Assembly (NCBI RefSeq): GCF_000208865.1 | Contig: NC_018388.1 | Span: 2,074,652-2,138,651 of the forward strand | Reading direction: 5' to 3' | Length of the DNA stretch: 64,000 nt | DNA from: Neospora caninum Liverpool | Taxonomy: Eukaryota; Apicomplexa; Conoidasida; Eucoccidiorida; Sarcocystidae | Shown: positions 26,130-38,542 of the stretch, in pieces | Layout: every line of letters starts with the position of its first letter | How positions within the stretch are numbered: position 1 is the first letter of the stretch | The notes under the pieces: model-generated | What the model saw: only the letters and a program-made list of their open reading frames with translations | Database searches by the model: none | Told to the model about the DNA's origin: nothing | Translations under genes and position numbers: made by a program

Positions 26130-29100
26130 AAATGATCCTCTGCTTCACAACGGTCCCGTGCGGCGCCAACACGGCGGCACACAAATGCCCAACAAGGACT
26201 GTCATTTGCCGCATTATGACTTATCTCTTCCAAAACTCGTCTGGACAAGCGAGCAGCCGCTCAGCGACAATCACACAATGCCGACATCAAAACGTTCATC
26301 TGCAGCGCACCAGTCAAACGCAGATGGGGTGGACGCTTACATCAGTCGGCTTCTGTAGTGACACACGGTAAATGATGTACCTGTCATTCGTTCCGCACCG
26401 TCGCGCACTCGGTTGATGAACCGGCGGTCGCGCGCGTATCAAGACCACCATCCCACATGATGCCCCCGCATCAAAACGGACCCTTGCAGCGACACGTCTG
26501 CGATACAGGCATAACAGACTATGGGTATCATTTCAAGTACTCCGGTCGATATACACACGGAAAACTCGCACGGATGAGCGAGGTGCCTGTAGGCGATAAT
26601 CGGCAAACGCCAACATGGAACCACTTATCTACAGCGCACCATTTCAACGGAGCTTGAGTGAACGCTTACGGCAGTCGGCTTCTGCAGAGACACACGGTAA
26701 ATAATGTACCTGTCACTCATTCCGCACCGTCGCGCAAGGTGGTGACGCACCGGCGTTCACGCGCGTATCACGGTGACCATTCCAAATGGTGCCCTGATTG
26801 GAAAACGGCCCTTGTGGAGACAGAAAGGCGAATCATAAACAACCGACCGTGGCCATCATTTGCAGCGTTCCTATAGATCGCGTCTCAATACAGCACGAAG
26901 GGCAGACAGCCGGTCGGCGACAATCAGACAATGCCGACATCAAGGTGTTCATCTACAGCGTTCCAGACACACAGAGTTGGGGTGGACGCTTACGGCAGTC
27001 GGCTGCTGTAGTGACACACGGTAAATAATGTACCCGTCCCTCATTCCGCACCGTCGCGCAAGGTGGTGACGCACCGGCGTTCACGCGCGTATCACGGTGA
27101 CCATTCCAAATGGTGCCCTGATTCGAAAACGGCCCTTGTTGAGACAGAAAGGCGAATCACAAACAACCGACCGTGGCCATCATTTGCAGCGTTCCTATAG
27201 ATCGCGTCTAAATTCATCACGAAGGGCAAACAGCCGCTCGGCGACAATCAGACAATGCCGACATCAAGGTGTTCATCTACAGCGCACCAGTCAAACGCAG
27301 ATGGGGTGGACGCTTACATCAGTCGGCTTCTGTAGTGACACACGGTAAATGATGTACCTGTCATTCGTTCCGCACCGTCGCGCACTCGGTTGATGAACCG
27401 GCGTTCGCGCGCGTATCAGGGCCACCATCCCACATGATGCCCCCGCATCAAAACGGACCCTTGCAGCGACACGTCTGCGTTACAGGCATAACAGACTATG
27501 GGTATCATTTCAAGTACTCCGGTCGATATACACACGGAAAACTCGCACGGATGAGCGAGGTGCCTGTAGGCGATAATCGGCAAACGCCAACATGGAACCA
27601 CTTATCTACAGCGCACCATTTCAACGGAGCTTGAGTGAACGCTTACGGCAGTCGGCTTCTGCAGAGACACACGCTAAATAATGTACCTGTCACTCACTCC
27701 GCACCGTCGCGCAAGGTGGTGACGCACCGGCGTTCACGCGCGTATCACGGTGACCATTCCAAATGGTGCCCTGATTCGAAAACGGCCCTTGTGGAGACAG
27801 AAAGGCGAATCATAAACAACCGACCGTGGCCATCATTTGCAGCGTTCCTATAGATCGCGTCTCAATACAGCACGAAGGGCAAACAGCCGCTCGGCGACAA
27901 TCAGACAATGCCGACATCAAGGTGTTCATCTACAGCGTTCCAGACACACAGAGTTGGGGTGGACGCTTACGGCAGTCGGCTGCTGTAGTGACACACGGTA
28001 AATAATGTACCCATCCCTCATTCCGCACCGTCGCGCAAGGTGGTGACGCACCGGCGTTCACGCGCGTATCACGGTGACCAGTCCAAATGGTGCCCTGATT
28101 CGAAAACGGCCCTTGTGGAGACAGAAAGGCGAATCATACACAACCGACCGTGGCCATCATTTGCAGCGTTCCTATAGATCGCGTCTCAATACAGCACGAA
28201 GGGCAAACAGCCGCTCGGCGACAATCAGACAATGCCGACATCAAGGTGTTCATCTACAGCGTTCCAGACACACAGAGTTGGGGTGAACGCTTACGGCAGT
28301 CGGCTGCTGTAGTGACACACGGTAAATAATGTACCCGTCCCTCATTCCGCACCGTCGCGCAAGGTGTTGACGCACCGGCGTTCACGCGCGTATCACGGTG
28401 ACCATTCCAAATGGTGCCCTGATTCGAAAACGGTCTTTGTGGAGACAGAAAGGCGAATCACAAACAACCAACCGTGGCCATCATTTGCAGCGTTCCTATA
28501 GATCGCGTCTAAATCCATCAGGAAGGGCAGGCAGCCGCTCGGTGACAATCAGACGATGCCAACATCAAGGTGTTCATCTACAGCGTTCCAGACACACAGA
28601 GTTGGGGTGGACGCTTACGGCAGTCGGCTTCTGTAGTGACACACGGTAAATGATGTACCCGTCCCTCATTCCGCACCGTCGCGCACTCTGGTGATGAACC
28701 GGCGTTCGCTCGCGTATCGAGGCCACCATCCCACATGATGCCCCCGCATCAAAACGGACCCTTGCAGCGACACGTCTGCGATACAGGCATAACAGACTAT
28801 GGGTATCATTTCAAGTACTCCGGTCGATATACACACGGAAAACTCGCACGGATGAGCGAGGTGCCTGTAGGCGATAATCGGCAAACGCCAACATGGAACC
28901 ACTTATCTACAGCGCACCATTTCAACGGAGCTTGAGTGAACGCTTACGGCAGTCGGCTTCTGCAGAGACACACGGTAAATAATGTACCTGTCACTCATTC
29001 CGCACCGTCGCGCAAGGTGGTGACGCACCGGCGTTCACGCGCGTATCACGGTGACCATTCCAAATGGTGCCCTGATTGGAAAACGGCCCTTGTGGAGACA

Positions 29101-30910
29101 GAAAGGCGAATCATAAACAACCGACCGTGGCCATCATTTGCAGCGTTCCTATAGATCGCGTCTCAATACAGCACGAAGGGCAGACAGCCGGTCGGCGACA
29201 ATCAGACAATGCCGACATCAAGGTGTTCATCTACAGCGTTCCAGACACACAGAGTTGGGGTGGACGCTTACGGCAGTCGGCTGCTGTAGTGACACACGGT
29301 AAATAATGTACCCGTCCCTCATTCCGCACCGTCGCGCAAGGTGGTGACGCACCGGCGTTCACGCGCGTATCACGGTGACCATTCCAAATGGTGCCCTGAT
29401 TGGAAAACGGCCCTTGTGGAGACAGAAAGGCGAATCATAAACAACCGACCGTGGCCATCATTTGCAGCGTTCCTATAGATCGCGTCTCAATACAGCACGA
29501 AGGGCAGACAGCCGGTCGGCGACAATCAGACAATGCCGACATCAAGGTGTTCATCTACAGCGTTCCAGACACACAGAGTTGGGGTGGACGCTTACGGCAG
29601 TCGGCTGCTGTAGTGACACACGGTAAATAATGTACCCGTCCCTCATTCCGCACCGTCGCGCAAGGTGGTGACGCACCGGCGTTCACGCGCGTATCACGGT
29701 GACCATTCCAAATGGTGCCCTGATTCGAAAACGGCCCTTGTGGAGACAGAAAGGCGAATCACAAACAACCGACCGTGGCCATCATTTGCAGCGTTCCTAT
29801 AGATCGCGTCTCAATACAGCACGAAGGGCAAACAGCCGCTCGGCGACAACCAGACAATTCCGACATCAAAACGTTCATCTACAGCGCACCAGTCAAACGC
29901 AGTTGGGGTGAACGCTTACGGCAGTCGGCTTCTGCAGAGACACACGGTAAATAATGTACCCGTCCCTCATTCCGCACCGTCGCGCAAGGTGTTGACGCAC
30001 CGGCGTTCACGCGCGTATCACGGTGACCATTCCAAATGGTGCCCTGATTCGAAAACGGTCTTTGTGGAGACAGAAAGGCGAATCATAAACAACCGACCGT
30101 GGCCATCATTTGCAGCGTTCCTATAGATCGCGTCTAAATCCATCACGAAGGGCAGGCAGCCGCTCGGTGACAATCAGACGATGCCAACATCAAGATGTTC
30201 ATCTACAGCGTTCCAGACACACAGAGTTGGGGTGAACGCTTACGGCAGTCGGCTGCTGTAGTGACACACGGTAAATAATGTACCCGTCCCTCATTCCGCA
30301 CCGTCGCGCACTCTGGTGATGAACCGGCGTTCGCTCGCGTATCGAGGCCACCATCCCACATGATCCCCTGCTTGAAAAAGCACTCCTGAAGCGACGCGAC
30401 GGCGATACACAAGTGGTCAGCCGTGGCAATCGGTTGCCGCGTCCCTATGGATTGCGTGTCAATCTATCACGGAGGGCGCGCCGCCGCTCGGCGACAATCA
30501 GACAATGCCAACATCAAAGCGTTCATCTACAGCGCAACAGGCAGACGCAGTTGGGGTGGACGCTTACGGCAGTCGGCTTCTGTAGTGACACACGGTAAAT
30601 GATGTACCCGTCCCTCGTTCCGCACCGTCGCGCACTCTGGTGATGAACCGGCGTTCGCCGCGTATCAAGGCCACCATCCCAAATGATTCCCCGCTTCAAA
30701 CAGCACTCCTGCAGTGAGAGGACGACGATAGAGAATAACAGACAAGGGGTGTCATTGGTAGCATTCCGATTAATCTCACACAGAAAAACGGCAGGGAGGG
30801 GCGAGCGGCCCCTCGGCGACAATAAGCGAATGCCAACATCAAAGCGTTCACCTACGGCACACCAGTGACACAGAGTTGGGGTGGACGCTTACAACCAGCT
30901 TCTGACGTGA
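26130..30910. repeat. Satellite array C: ~325-bp units with higher-order pattern
   Basis: A landmark block (GACGCTTACRKCAGTCGGCT, then GACACACGGTAAATGATG or a close variant) recurs near 26330, 26658, 26983, 27308, 27635, 27961, 28287, 28612, 28938, 29266, 29590, 29912, 30236 and 30560, about every 325 bp. Two unit types alternate. One carries GTGACCATTCCAAATGGTGC and the other CCACCATCCCACATGATGCC plus TATGGGTATCATTTCAAGTA. The second type recurs near 26.45, 27.42 and 28.72 kb, so the array also has longer periods of three and four units. The last units (30.35-30.9 kb) are more diverged. Short open frames repeat with the units and are not genes. It may belong to the known ~350-bp coccidian satellites, but that needs a database comparison. 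Confidence 0.9.
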
Positions 30911-33900
30911 CACACGGTGACTCATGTGAGAGACACATAATCCCTCGTCACCCATCGTGGCCCCGACAGACTGATGCTTTGACACACGCTCAAAAACTGA
31001 TGTGATGGAAAAAGCACAACACGACTTGATGGCCAGCGCAGCATCAGACGACTTCTTGCCGGGTTGGCACATGCATCGCCAGCTTACCTCATCTACCTGG
31101 TAAGACAGAATAAGGGGAACCGGCACGCAACGCCGCCTCAACACAAAAAATAGGTTCGGAGATGGGGCATGTAAAGTGCCAGTCTCACCCACATTGAAAT
31201 TGACTTCGAATTGCCTGTTGGTCACAAAGCTTTCGAGGGAAAGTTGAAGCAAGGACGTGGAAGTGCTGTGACTAGCACGCCGTTCCACACGCTGATGCCT
31301 ACAGGAGAACCCCTGTTCACCGTCCTGTACAAATTGTGTATCAAGTGTACTCGCGATCCTGGATGCCACGGTGCGGTGTCCAAAAGTTGCTAGCTGCTCC
31401 CCATAAGATTGCCTGCTATGATGGCACATACCGTGCCACGGAACAGTCGGTTTGGCGGGCAGTCTCGAATGGCTGAAGCGGTGACGTGTGCTGCGGAAAC
31501 TCGTTGCAATGTGAGGTCCGGATACACTCCCTTCCGAGCGTGTTCACGCGACCTCTTGCGCACGGGACAGGAGAAACGCTTTCTCGGTACGCCCATATGG
31601 CGCGCCGTTTTGGCTTATGCAACAGGACTACCACCAGCGAAGTGACCAGGAGATGGGCATGGACGCCAGCTCACAGGCTCCTGTGGTGCAACATTGAACT
31701 CAGTAACAACACCACGGGAGTGACTGAGACCACTGGAATTACCCACCGACGCACGTTCTCCCCTGACCACCACCTCCCCCGGGAACGATTCTCCCAGGCG
31801 TGGTAAACGATGGACTGCTTATTCAGCCAAGACTCGTGGCTAGAATAACTCGATTGATTGACGCGTTGTTGTGACACGTACGTCCGTGGTCTCCTGTGCG
31901 ACAACGAACGCAGTACCGAAGCAGTTCGCGTGTCTCAAATAATGCCCGCCGGAGTGAAAGGAAGGCTGTCACACAATAGCCAACGCACTACGCACGCCCC
32001 GAACTGGAGGTATGGCGTGGAGTTTGCCTTACATGTCACGCCAAAGCAGTGTTTCACAGCGAGGTTTAGTGCGGCGACAAGGGAAGCGGCAAGCGTGGGG
32101 AGGCAACAGCAAATGCGTAAGAGCAAGTGAATCTTATCACCGACCCCCATCGTGCGGTATCCTGAGAAACCCACAGGGACAGTCCGAATAACGGAAGATC
32201 GGGTCGGTGATATAGATTTTGCCATTCTAAGCACAGTACAGCGATCAGCCATGCGGCGAGTGGTATGTGGCAACGCCATTATAGACAGTTAGTCAGGAAA
32301 TGGAAACACTGAGGCTCGCCAAAGACCTCTCGTCAGTATACGAAAAGGTCAAGAAAACGTCCATGCACAGCAGGGACAATACGCCCTGACCATGTGCCTC
32401 CTGAAGCAGCAAGTCTGGATGCTCTCTGGGGCACAGGTCGGTCTGATCGACAGCCGCCTAGATGCTCCCTTTCCTATTAGATGTCCACAGAGTCACCGAG
32501 CACTTCGATTACCATTTATCCGACTGTCAGATGCTACCACGTTTGTCGACGTCTTCTGACACCGTGAGTCCCACGCTCCCCAGAAGAAGGAGTCTACATG
32601 AAATCACTTAAATAATTGGCAGCTGTAAAAGCATCTCATGTTTTTCGTGTCCACTCCAAGTGTTGTCAAGTCTGCGAGACGTGTGAAGAGGCGTTCCCAA
32701 GGCTCACCAACCTGTCACCAGCAACGACGCAGTTGCGGTGTGCATCAAACTGAAGTAAGTGCGATTGAAAAGTCTTGCAAGGCCCCTACAACACAACACG
32801 TCTCCCCCACATAGCAATGACTCGTGCCATTGGGCTAGGTGTTTTCTTGTCTGAAACAAAGGATAAAACAACTGAACATCTAGTCGTTTGGCCAACAACA
32901 GTCCATCCTCGACTGAATCGTACATGGTTCAGTTGGTGCTGTTATAGGAGTGGCTCTACGTACGCATGACATATATCAGTTTGTCTGCACTATGCAGACA
33001 ATGCCTCGGCTACCGACGGTCGCGCAACACTCCAGCGCTATCAGTCTCTAGGCTGGTGCACTGGTTGACGTCCTTCACATTCACTCATCTTTCTCCCGGG
33101 AGTGGCACATCGTAGCTCACACCTCGCACCACCCCAAGATGGGCAGACCCGCTAAGACCCTGCTTAACGTCTTGGCAAAACCTACGTTTTGTTCCTGATA
33201 ATGCCACGGCAGAAGACCGGCGAACAGTGGTGACTGCTCCCTCTGCAGCATTGATTTTCATTGAATCGCTCAAGATTAAGTCCAGCAACACAGAATATAA
33301 GGCATGCTACATCGGGATGGCTGCTGGCGGCCTTCGCCGGAAGGCATCAAGCACACGTTGAAGGCCGCAGGAACTTCGTTATATACCAAAGAGCCGGTTA
33401 ATTCTCTTGCACGACTCCCGATGCAACAATGAGCTGAGTGCCAAGCATGTGGACAGCACAAGCACATCCCGAGTTGCTCTTGTGTTTACACTCCTGTTAT
33501 GATCCTCAACACACGAGTTCAATGGCTGTACCACACAAACTCCCCTTCACGTGTCGGAGCTACGTTGTACGGAAGAGACGCAACACATACCATGTCAGGA
33601 AAATAACGTCCAAACTTGCTGCGAGCACCGCGCCAAGGTCAGAGACTCCCAGGCGGCAAGTCGCATCCATCCGTGGCCCCTAAGGGTATGGGCTCACCAG
33701 GCAGAAAGCAGTCGCACCTAGTCCGTTGCACCATCGCAGCACCCTAACCGAGAACCACGTTCGTCAATCCAATGCAGGCACCTTATCCTTCTCATACAGC
33801 AGCCTCGGCAACAGACACGAGAGAGTATTGCTCGTATTTCCCCCGGAAGCTGGAGCGGTAGAAGATTGTATCACTACACCACGTCAGAGATTCCTGCAAC

Positions 33901-36900
33901 CGCCCATCCAAACCTAGGATACAATAATACTGAGTGAAGAGCGGATGCATCGTCGCAAACGCTGACGGTCAGTTACTGTATCGCATTTTTGTCTCTCCAG
34001 CCTCACAGTGTCACCTCTTCTGTGCAGGATACGGGGGGTCACCTGACACACGTCCACACATGCCAACTGCAATATCGTAAACCGTAAGCACCATGAACAC
34101 TGTTTTTTTCGACGCTTGGCTTCTCCCTTCTCTCCCCGTTTGGGCACACGGCATTGCAATAGGAAGCATTGTAGGGCACGTACGTGCAAGGTCTTCTGTG
34201 CAGAATGTTCCAAATGAGAGGGTGGACCCTGCAAGGTAGAGTGGGGACAGTTAAGCGGAGTTAGCCCTCACCAGTGCAAGCATTTCTGTCACCTCACGCT
34301 GGGTCACACACATTTAATTACTTCCGTTAGTCCCGTGGTTTTCCTGTTCACGAAAGAAAATCTATCTCGAGACGCAAGGATGTCTGCCCACCGTCGGAAA
34401 ATAAAATGACCCCAGTCGAACGCGGTCCTGCATTGCCCACGCGGTTAAGTGTTGTGGTGTAATGCCGCATGTAGTGCCCCGTGCTTCATCTTCACGCGGC
34501 TCATAAACCACGAGTTCCTGCAGGCCGCAGCTCGGATGGGCGCCGATCGTGTAAGGACCAACGCTCGGTGGCTACGTGAGTACAGGACAAATTCCGCCAT
34601 CCGACGTACGACCGCAACTACCTGCATCGTCAGTAGACACACATGGCAACTTGCTACAAGCATGGATTCCCTGGGTTGCATCAAAAGTAAGCGACACGTG
34701 AACGCTGTCACACCACTGACCTCAGCACACCTCATCAGTCATGGCAACGAATGTCGTGCAGCTGTAGTTCCAGTTGCGCATGCTCTCCCTGGATGCTATC
34801 GACCAATCATCGGCTGAGACACAGACACGTGAATTGCTTACAATCTGCATGAAAGGTTTGTTACGAAGATGGGTGCATCAACGAAAAGGGTAGCCGAGGT
34901 ATATCGGTCACACTGGGCAAGTCACTCAACGGACGCCCGGCGGACACTGCGACTCCAATAGTCAGAACCCACTGTGCAGCTCCGTTGCCGTGCGCAAGAA
35001 CTCACGACAACAACTGTGGCGACTACGATGGTGGCCAGGAACTTACGGTTCGAGTAGGGATAAAATAAAAAGAAGAGTTCATGAGACAACAGGCCTCGCA
35101 CAAAGTGGAGGCCGACAGGCAAACGAATGTGACAGGACAAGCGGGCTGCTGGGGCACTTTTGGCGCCAATGTGAGGTGCCCGCATCTTCCAGCCATCATA
35201 TGTACGCTGTGCAAGAGCAACATCACCAGAGGTAGCGAAGAAAAGTAACAGCCATATGACTATCATATCGGGCCAACAGTTCGAGCGTGCAGTGTTCCAC
35301 TCCACTCACCACCTGACGCAGATAAACGCAGGCTCGCTGATATTACAGACTTGGCATCTGCCACATTCGGAGCGGGCGACAGACATGCTTGACTGCCTGT
35401 GGCGCAAAGACCCATTATGCGAACAAAGCAGCAGACCGTGGAACTGCATTCACGAGGAACGCCACGGGTGGAATCTAGCGCGGCACGTCTGCTCCACTGA
35501 AAATAGGGAAACGGTGAGCGTTTTTCGTTTTGGTGCACGCCATCACCAGCTCCCCGTGGACACGGCGGTGGGGCACACGAGCGAAGCAACTGCCCTCTGC
35601 TGGGCACTGGAGCGCTAAGGCTCGTGCCCTCGTAAGGTCGCCGAGATCGCGAATGAGGATTAGACGTACGTTCCGTGCCCAAAACTGGAAAGACAAGAGA
35701 CACAGTGGTCAAGCATGCCGCTGTACAAACACAGCAGTGGCACGTGTAAGGGAAACATGGGAAAGCGCTTTGAACTAACGGGCGAACACGTCGTCTAAAC
35801 GGAAACCTCTACGACCGGACCCAAAGCAGAGCAAGACCGCACAATATGACTGTTCACGTACTGGGGCTTTCTTCTGTTATAGAAGGCAACAGAATTAATC
35901 ACCCATTTTCACAGTTGCTCACCAGCAGTGGACTCGGTAGCCATATTCGAGGCACCGAAGCGCTAGCGGTGTCAGACACCTTGACCTTGTGCCCAGAAGA
36001 GTTCATTTGGGCAGCGCCACCTGCTGACAGCCCCCAACACGGTGGATGTCCATGCTGGACCCATTTCTGTACATGCACCCAGTTTTGGTGGGTAAGGTAC
36101 ATGCTATCGGGGACCCCATTGTCAGTGTTTATGCGAAACCTCATCGCAAAGTGGTACACGGCTGCACAAGGGGCCATCGCACTTGCCCTTTCCGCGGTAG
36201 GCGATACGATGCGCCAGTTTTGTGCCATGGTGAATCACAGCCCTCTGAAACATCTTCATTAACCTCTTGTAAGCATCAGCGTAACTCAGTCCCGACGGCG
36301 GCCAGTGCAAGCCTGGGCCACCTGGTCTACGGCATCCACATTTAGTTGCGAATTCGCCTGTTCACCAACCTCACACTGCTTGGAGTCGAGCATGGAAGTC
36401 AACGCGAAAACCCGGTATACAAGCGGCTTGCGTCTGAGCGTGACTACATAAGTTGGTGTATCTTACGGCGTTGGCCACCCCCTGAAAGACAGACCACACA
36501 CACCGAAGACGGTTAACGCGTACACACCAACTTTTCCCCTTTGACGGTTGACCGCTTCTCACAACCCGCAAAATTGAATATGGCAGCACCGTCTCGACCG
36601 CGCAAGCGATCCACTGTAGAGAGCCACAGCAGGCTGCGAAGCTGACTGTAGATGTCTGGGAATATCCTTGTAGCACAGGCGAAGTCGGAGCGCTGATTCT
36701 ATGGGTGCTCGAGCGCACGGATCATGAAACGAAGGCTACACTGACAAGCAGCGACGTGGATCAGACTAGTATCTGCCCCGTATCCAATACCACCTCAATT
36801 CTTCGGCAGTTGCACTGTAGCTTAAGAGGTGCACGCCTCTTGCAAGGCAAAGAACACTTTAAAACAACGACCGCTCCTCGAGCCTTCGTTGCCCGATGGC

Positions 36901-38542
36901 AAGGGCCCATTCACGACATGTATGCCCTTTTGTGAGGTCTTCACGATGCTCCCCTTCATACGCGTTATATGAGCATCTTTCGTCCACACACTCCTTTGGA
37001 CTGAACAGGCCGGTAACCGAACTGACTTGTTTATGTTTCGCCTGATGCAGCTGTACACAGACACGCATGTGACACGAAACCATAGCTTCAACTTTCGGAA
37101 ACGCACAGTAGCCGTGCAGATTCGCATAGCAAATGAACTGAGGAGAGCCTCGACGAAAACGCACTATGCTGCTGGATGAGCGGCTTCCTATGCTACGCGG
37201 TCAAGTTTAGCACCAAGGCCACCGCCTTAACGCATGAGCGTCTTCAGCATCTCTAGTAACGACTAGGCCGCGGTATCCCGTGCGTTCAGGGCTATTTCGA
37301 GTGGCATTTGCCTTCCCGAACAGCAGCTCGTTCTCAATGTACTACAGGCGGAAACGCTGACTGGAGACGTCTCCACCTCAAGCATATTATAACCCAGTGA
37401 TGCCACAAGTAAGTCCTTCAACACATGGGTTACAACTGCGGCTATCCGCCGGCAATGTGGCTTCTGGCCCTGTCCTGACAGTACACGCGGATGGGACCCA
37501 TAAACAAAATACCTAAGCAACCGAATGTGAGGACGGTAAGTGTTGTGTCACTGCGTGAGAGTCACCCACACGAATGAGCGTTCAGACGCGCACTGGTGAC
37601 CAGATCCATCCAACTGAGACACTGTGGAGACTGACCGTCTTTGTATACTGAGACACCCAGAAGCAATCTGTCCACTTTTACCGTTGGGCTGACATCCAAA
37701 CACATCCCAGGCTGCCCCCAGATGAAGCGCAGCAAGGCTGTTTCACAAGCGAACGCTGGGGCTCTTAACGTCACAGCTCGTACTTTTGGCCCCAGCCTTG
37801 TTCTGACAAGGTCCTTTGGGTGTCCGCGCGCTGGCGCAACGTTGCGTCTACTCCCCTCCATACAGGACACACACAATCGGAGTTATGCACCTCTCGACGC
37901 CTACGGTGTGCATGAAGGACACAACACAATGCACTGCGAACTTCCGCGCTGAAGCAGCTCCGGGTTGGTTCCTAGCGGTTATCCCAAAATGTGGACGGTG
38001 CTAGGATTTGGAGAAACCGGCGACTTCAGCCGTTCGTTGGTACACCCACTTTTGACACCCCCACCTAATCTGTCATTACATCGGGGCCTTGCTTCCGAAG
38101 GTCCCGAAAGACAAGAAACCGAGTCGGAAACCCGCAATACCGATGACGACGGTCATGCACTGGATGCTGCAAAGACGACTTGCCACGACAGTTGGACACC
38201 TCAGTCTCCCCTAGTACAAATCACGCATAGGCAAAGAGACGCGTTGCCAGTGATATCGCACAGGTACCTTGAGAATCATTGCAAAGGCGGGAATAAATGG
38301 AATCTAGGAGCTATTAACATATCCGTACTGTCGACGCTCACGCAGGTGCTTACTTCCGCCCTGGAGTTGAGGTCAGCAAATCCAAAGTAAGAGCTGTTTG
38401 TCGTTCGTCCGCAAAACCCGTCTCAGATGCGTACGGGGCACCACAGCAAGTGCCCCAGGCGTGTTAAACTGTACACACGCAGAGTTGTACGTTTCTCTGT
38501 GCTGCGCTACGTTACCAATGGAAGGTGATTCCGTGAATCGAC
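30911..38542. other. Long stretch without a recognised gene
   Basis: Open frames are short and overlap on both strands, with no recognisable domain or phase-consistent exon chain. One minus-strand frame (see 34922-35305) begins with a possible signal peptide. A plus-strand frame at 37965-38390 encodes a polar sequence with no known domain. No tRNA, rRNA or large repeat was seen. The right end probably contains the 3' region of the GRA-like gene. Confidence 0.45.
34922..35305 (-). CDS. Doubtful open frame with possible signal peptide
   Basis: An internal Met starts MIVIWLLLFFATSGDVALAQ, which has the shape of a cleavable secretion signal. The rest of the frame is about 90 residues with a second hydrophobic stretch (FLATIVVATVVVVSS). 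No family is recognised and no confident splice sites were found. It could be a small secreted protein, a broken gene or chance. Confidence 0.2.
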   Translation of the reverse strand: MEWNTARSNCWPDMIVIWLLLFFATSGDVALAQRTYDGWKMRAPHIGAKSAPAARLSCHIRLPVGLHFVRGLLSHELFFLFYPYSNRKFLATIVVATVVVVSSCARQRSCTVGSDYWSRSVRRASVE

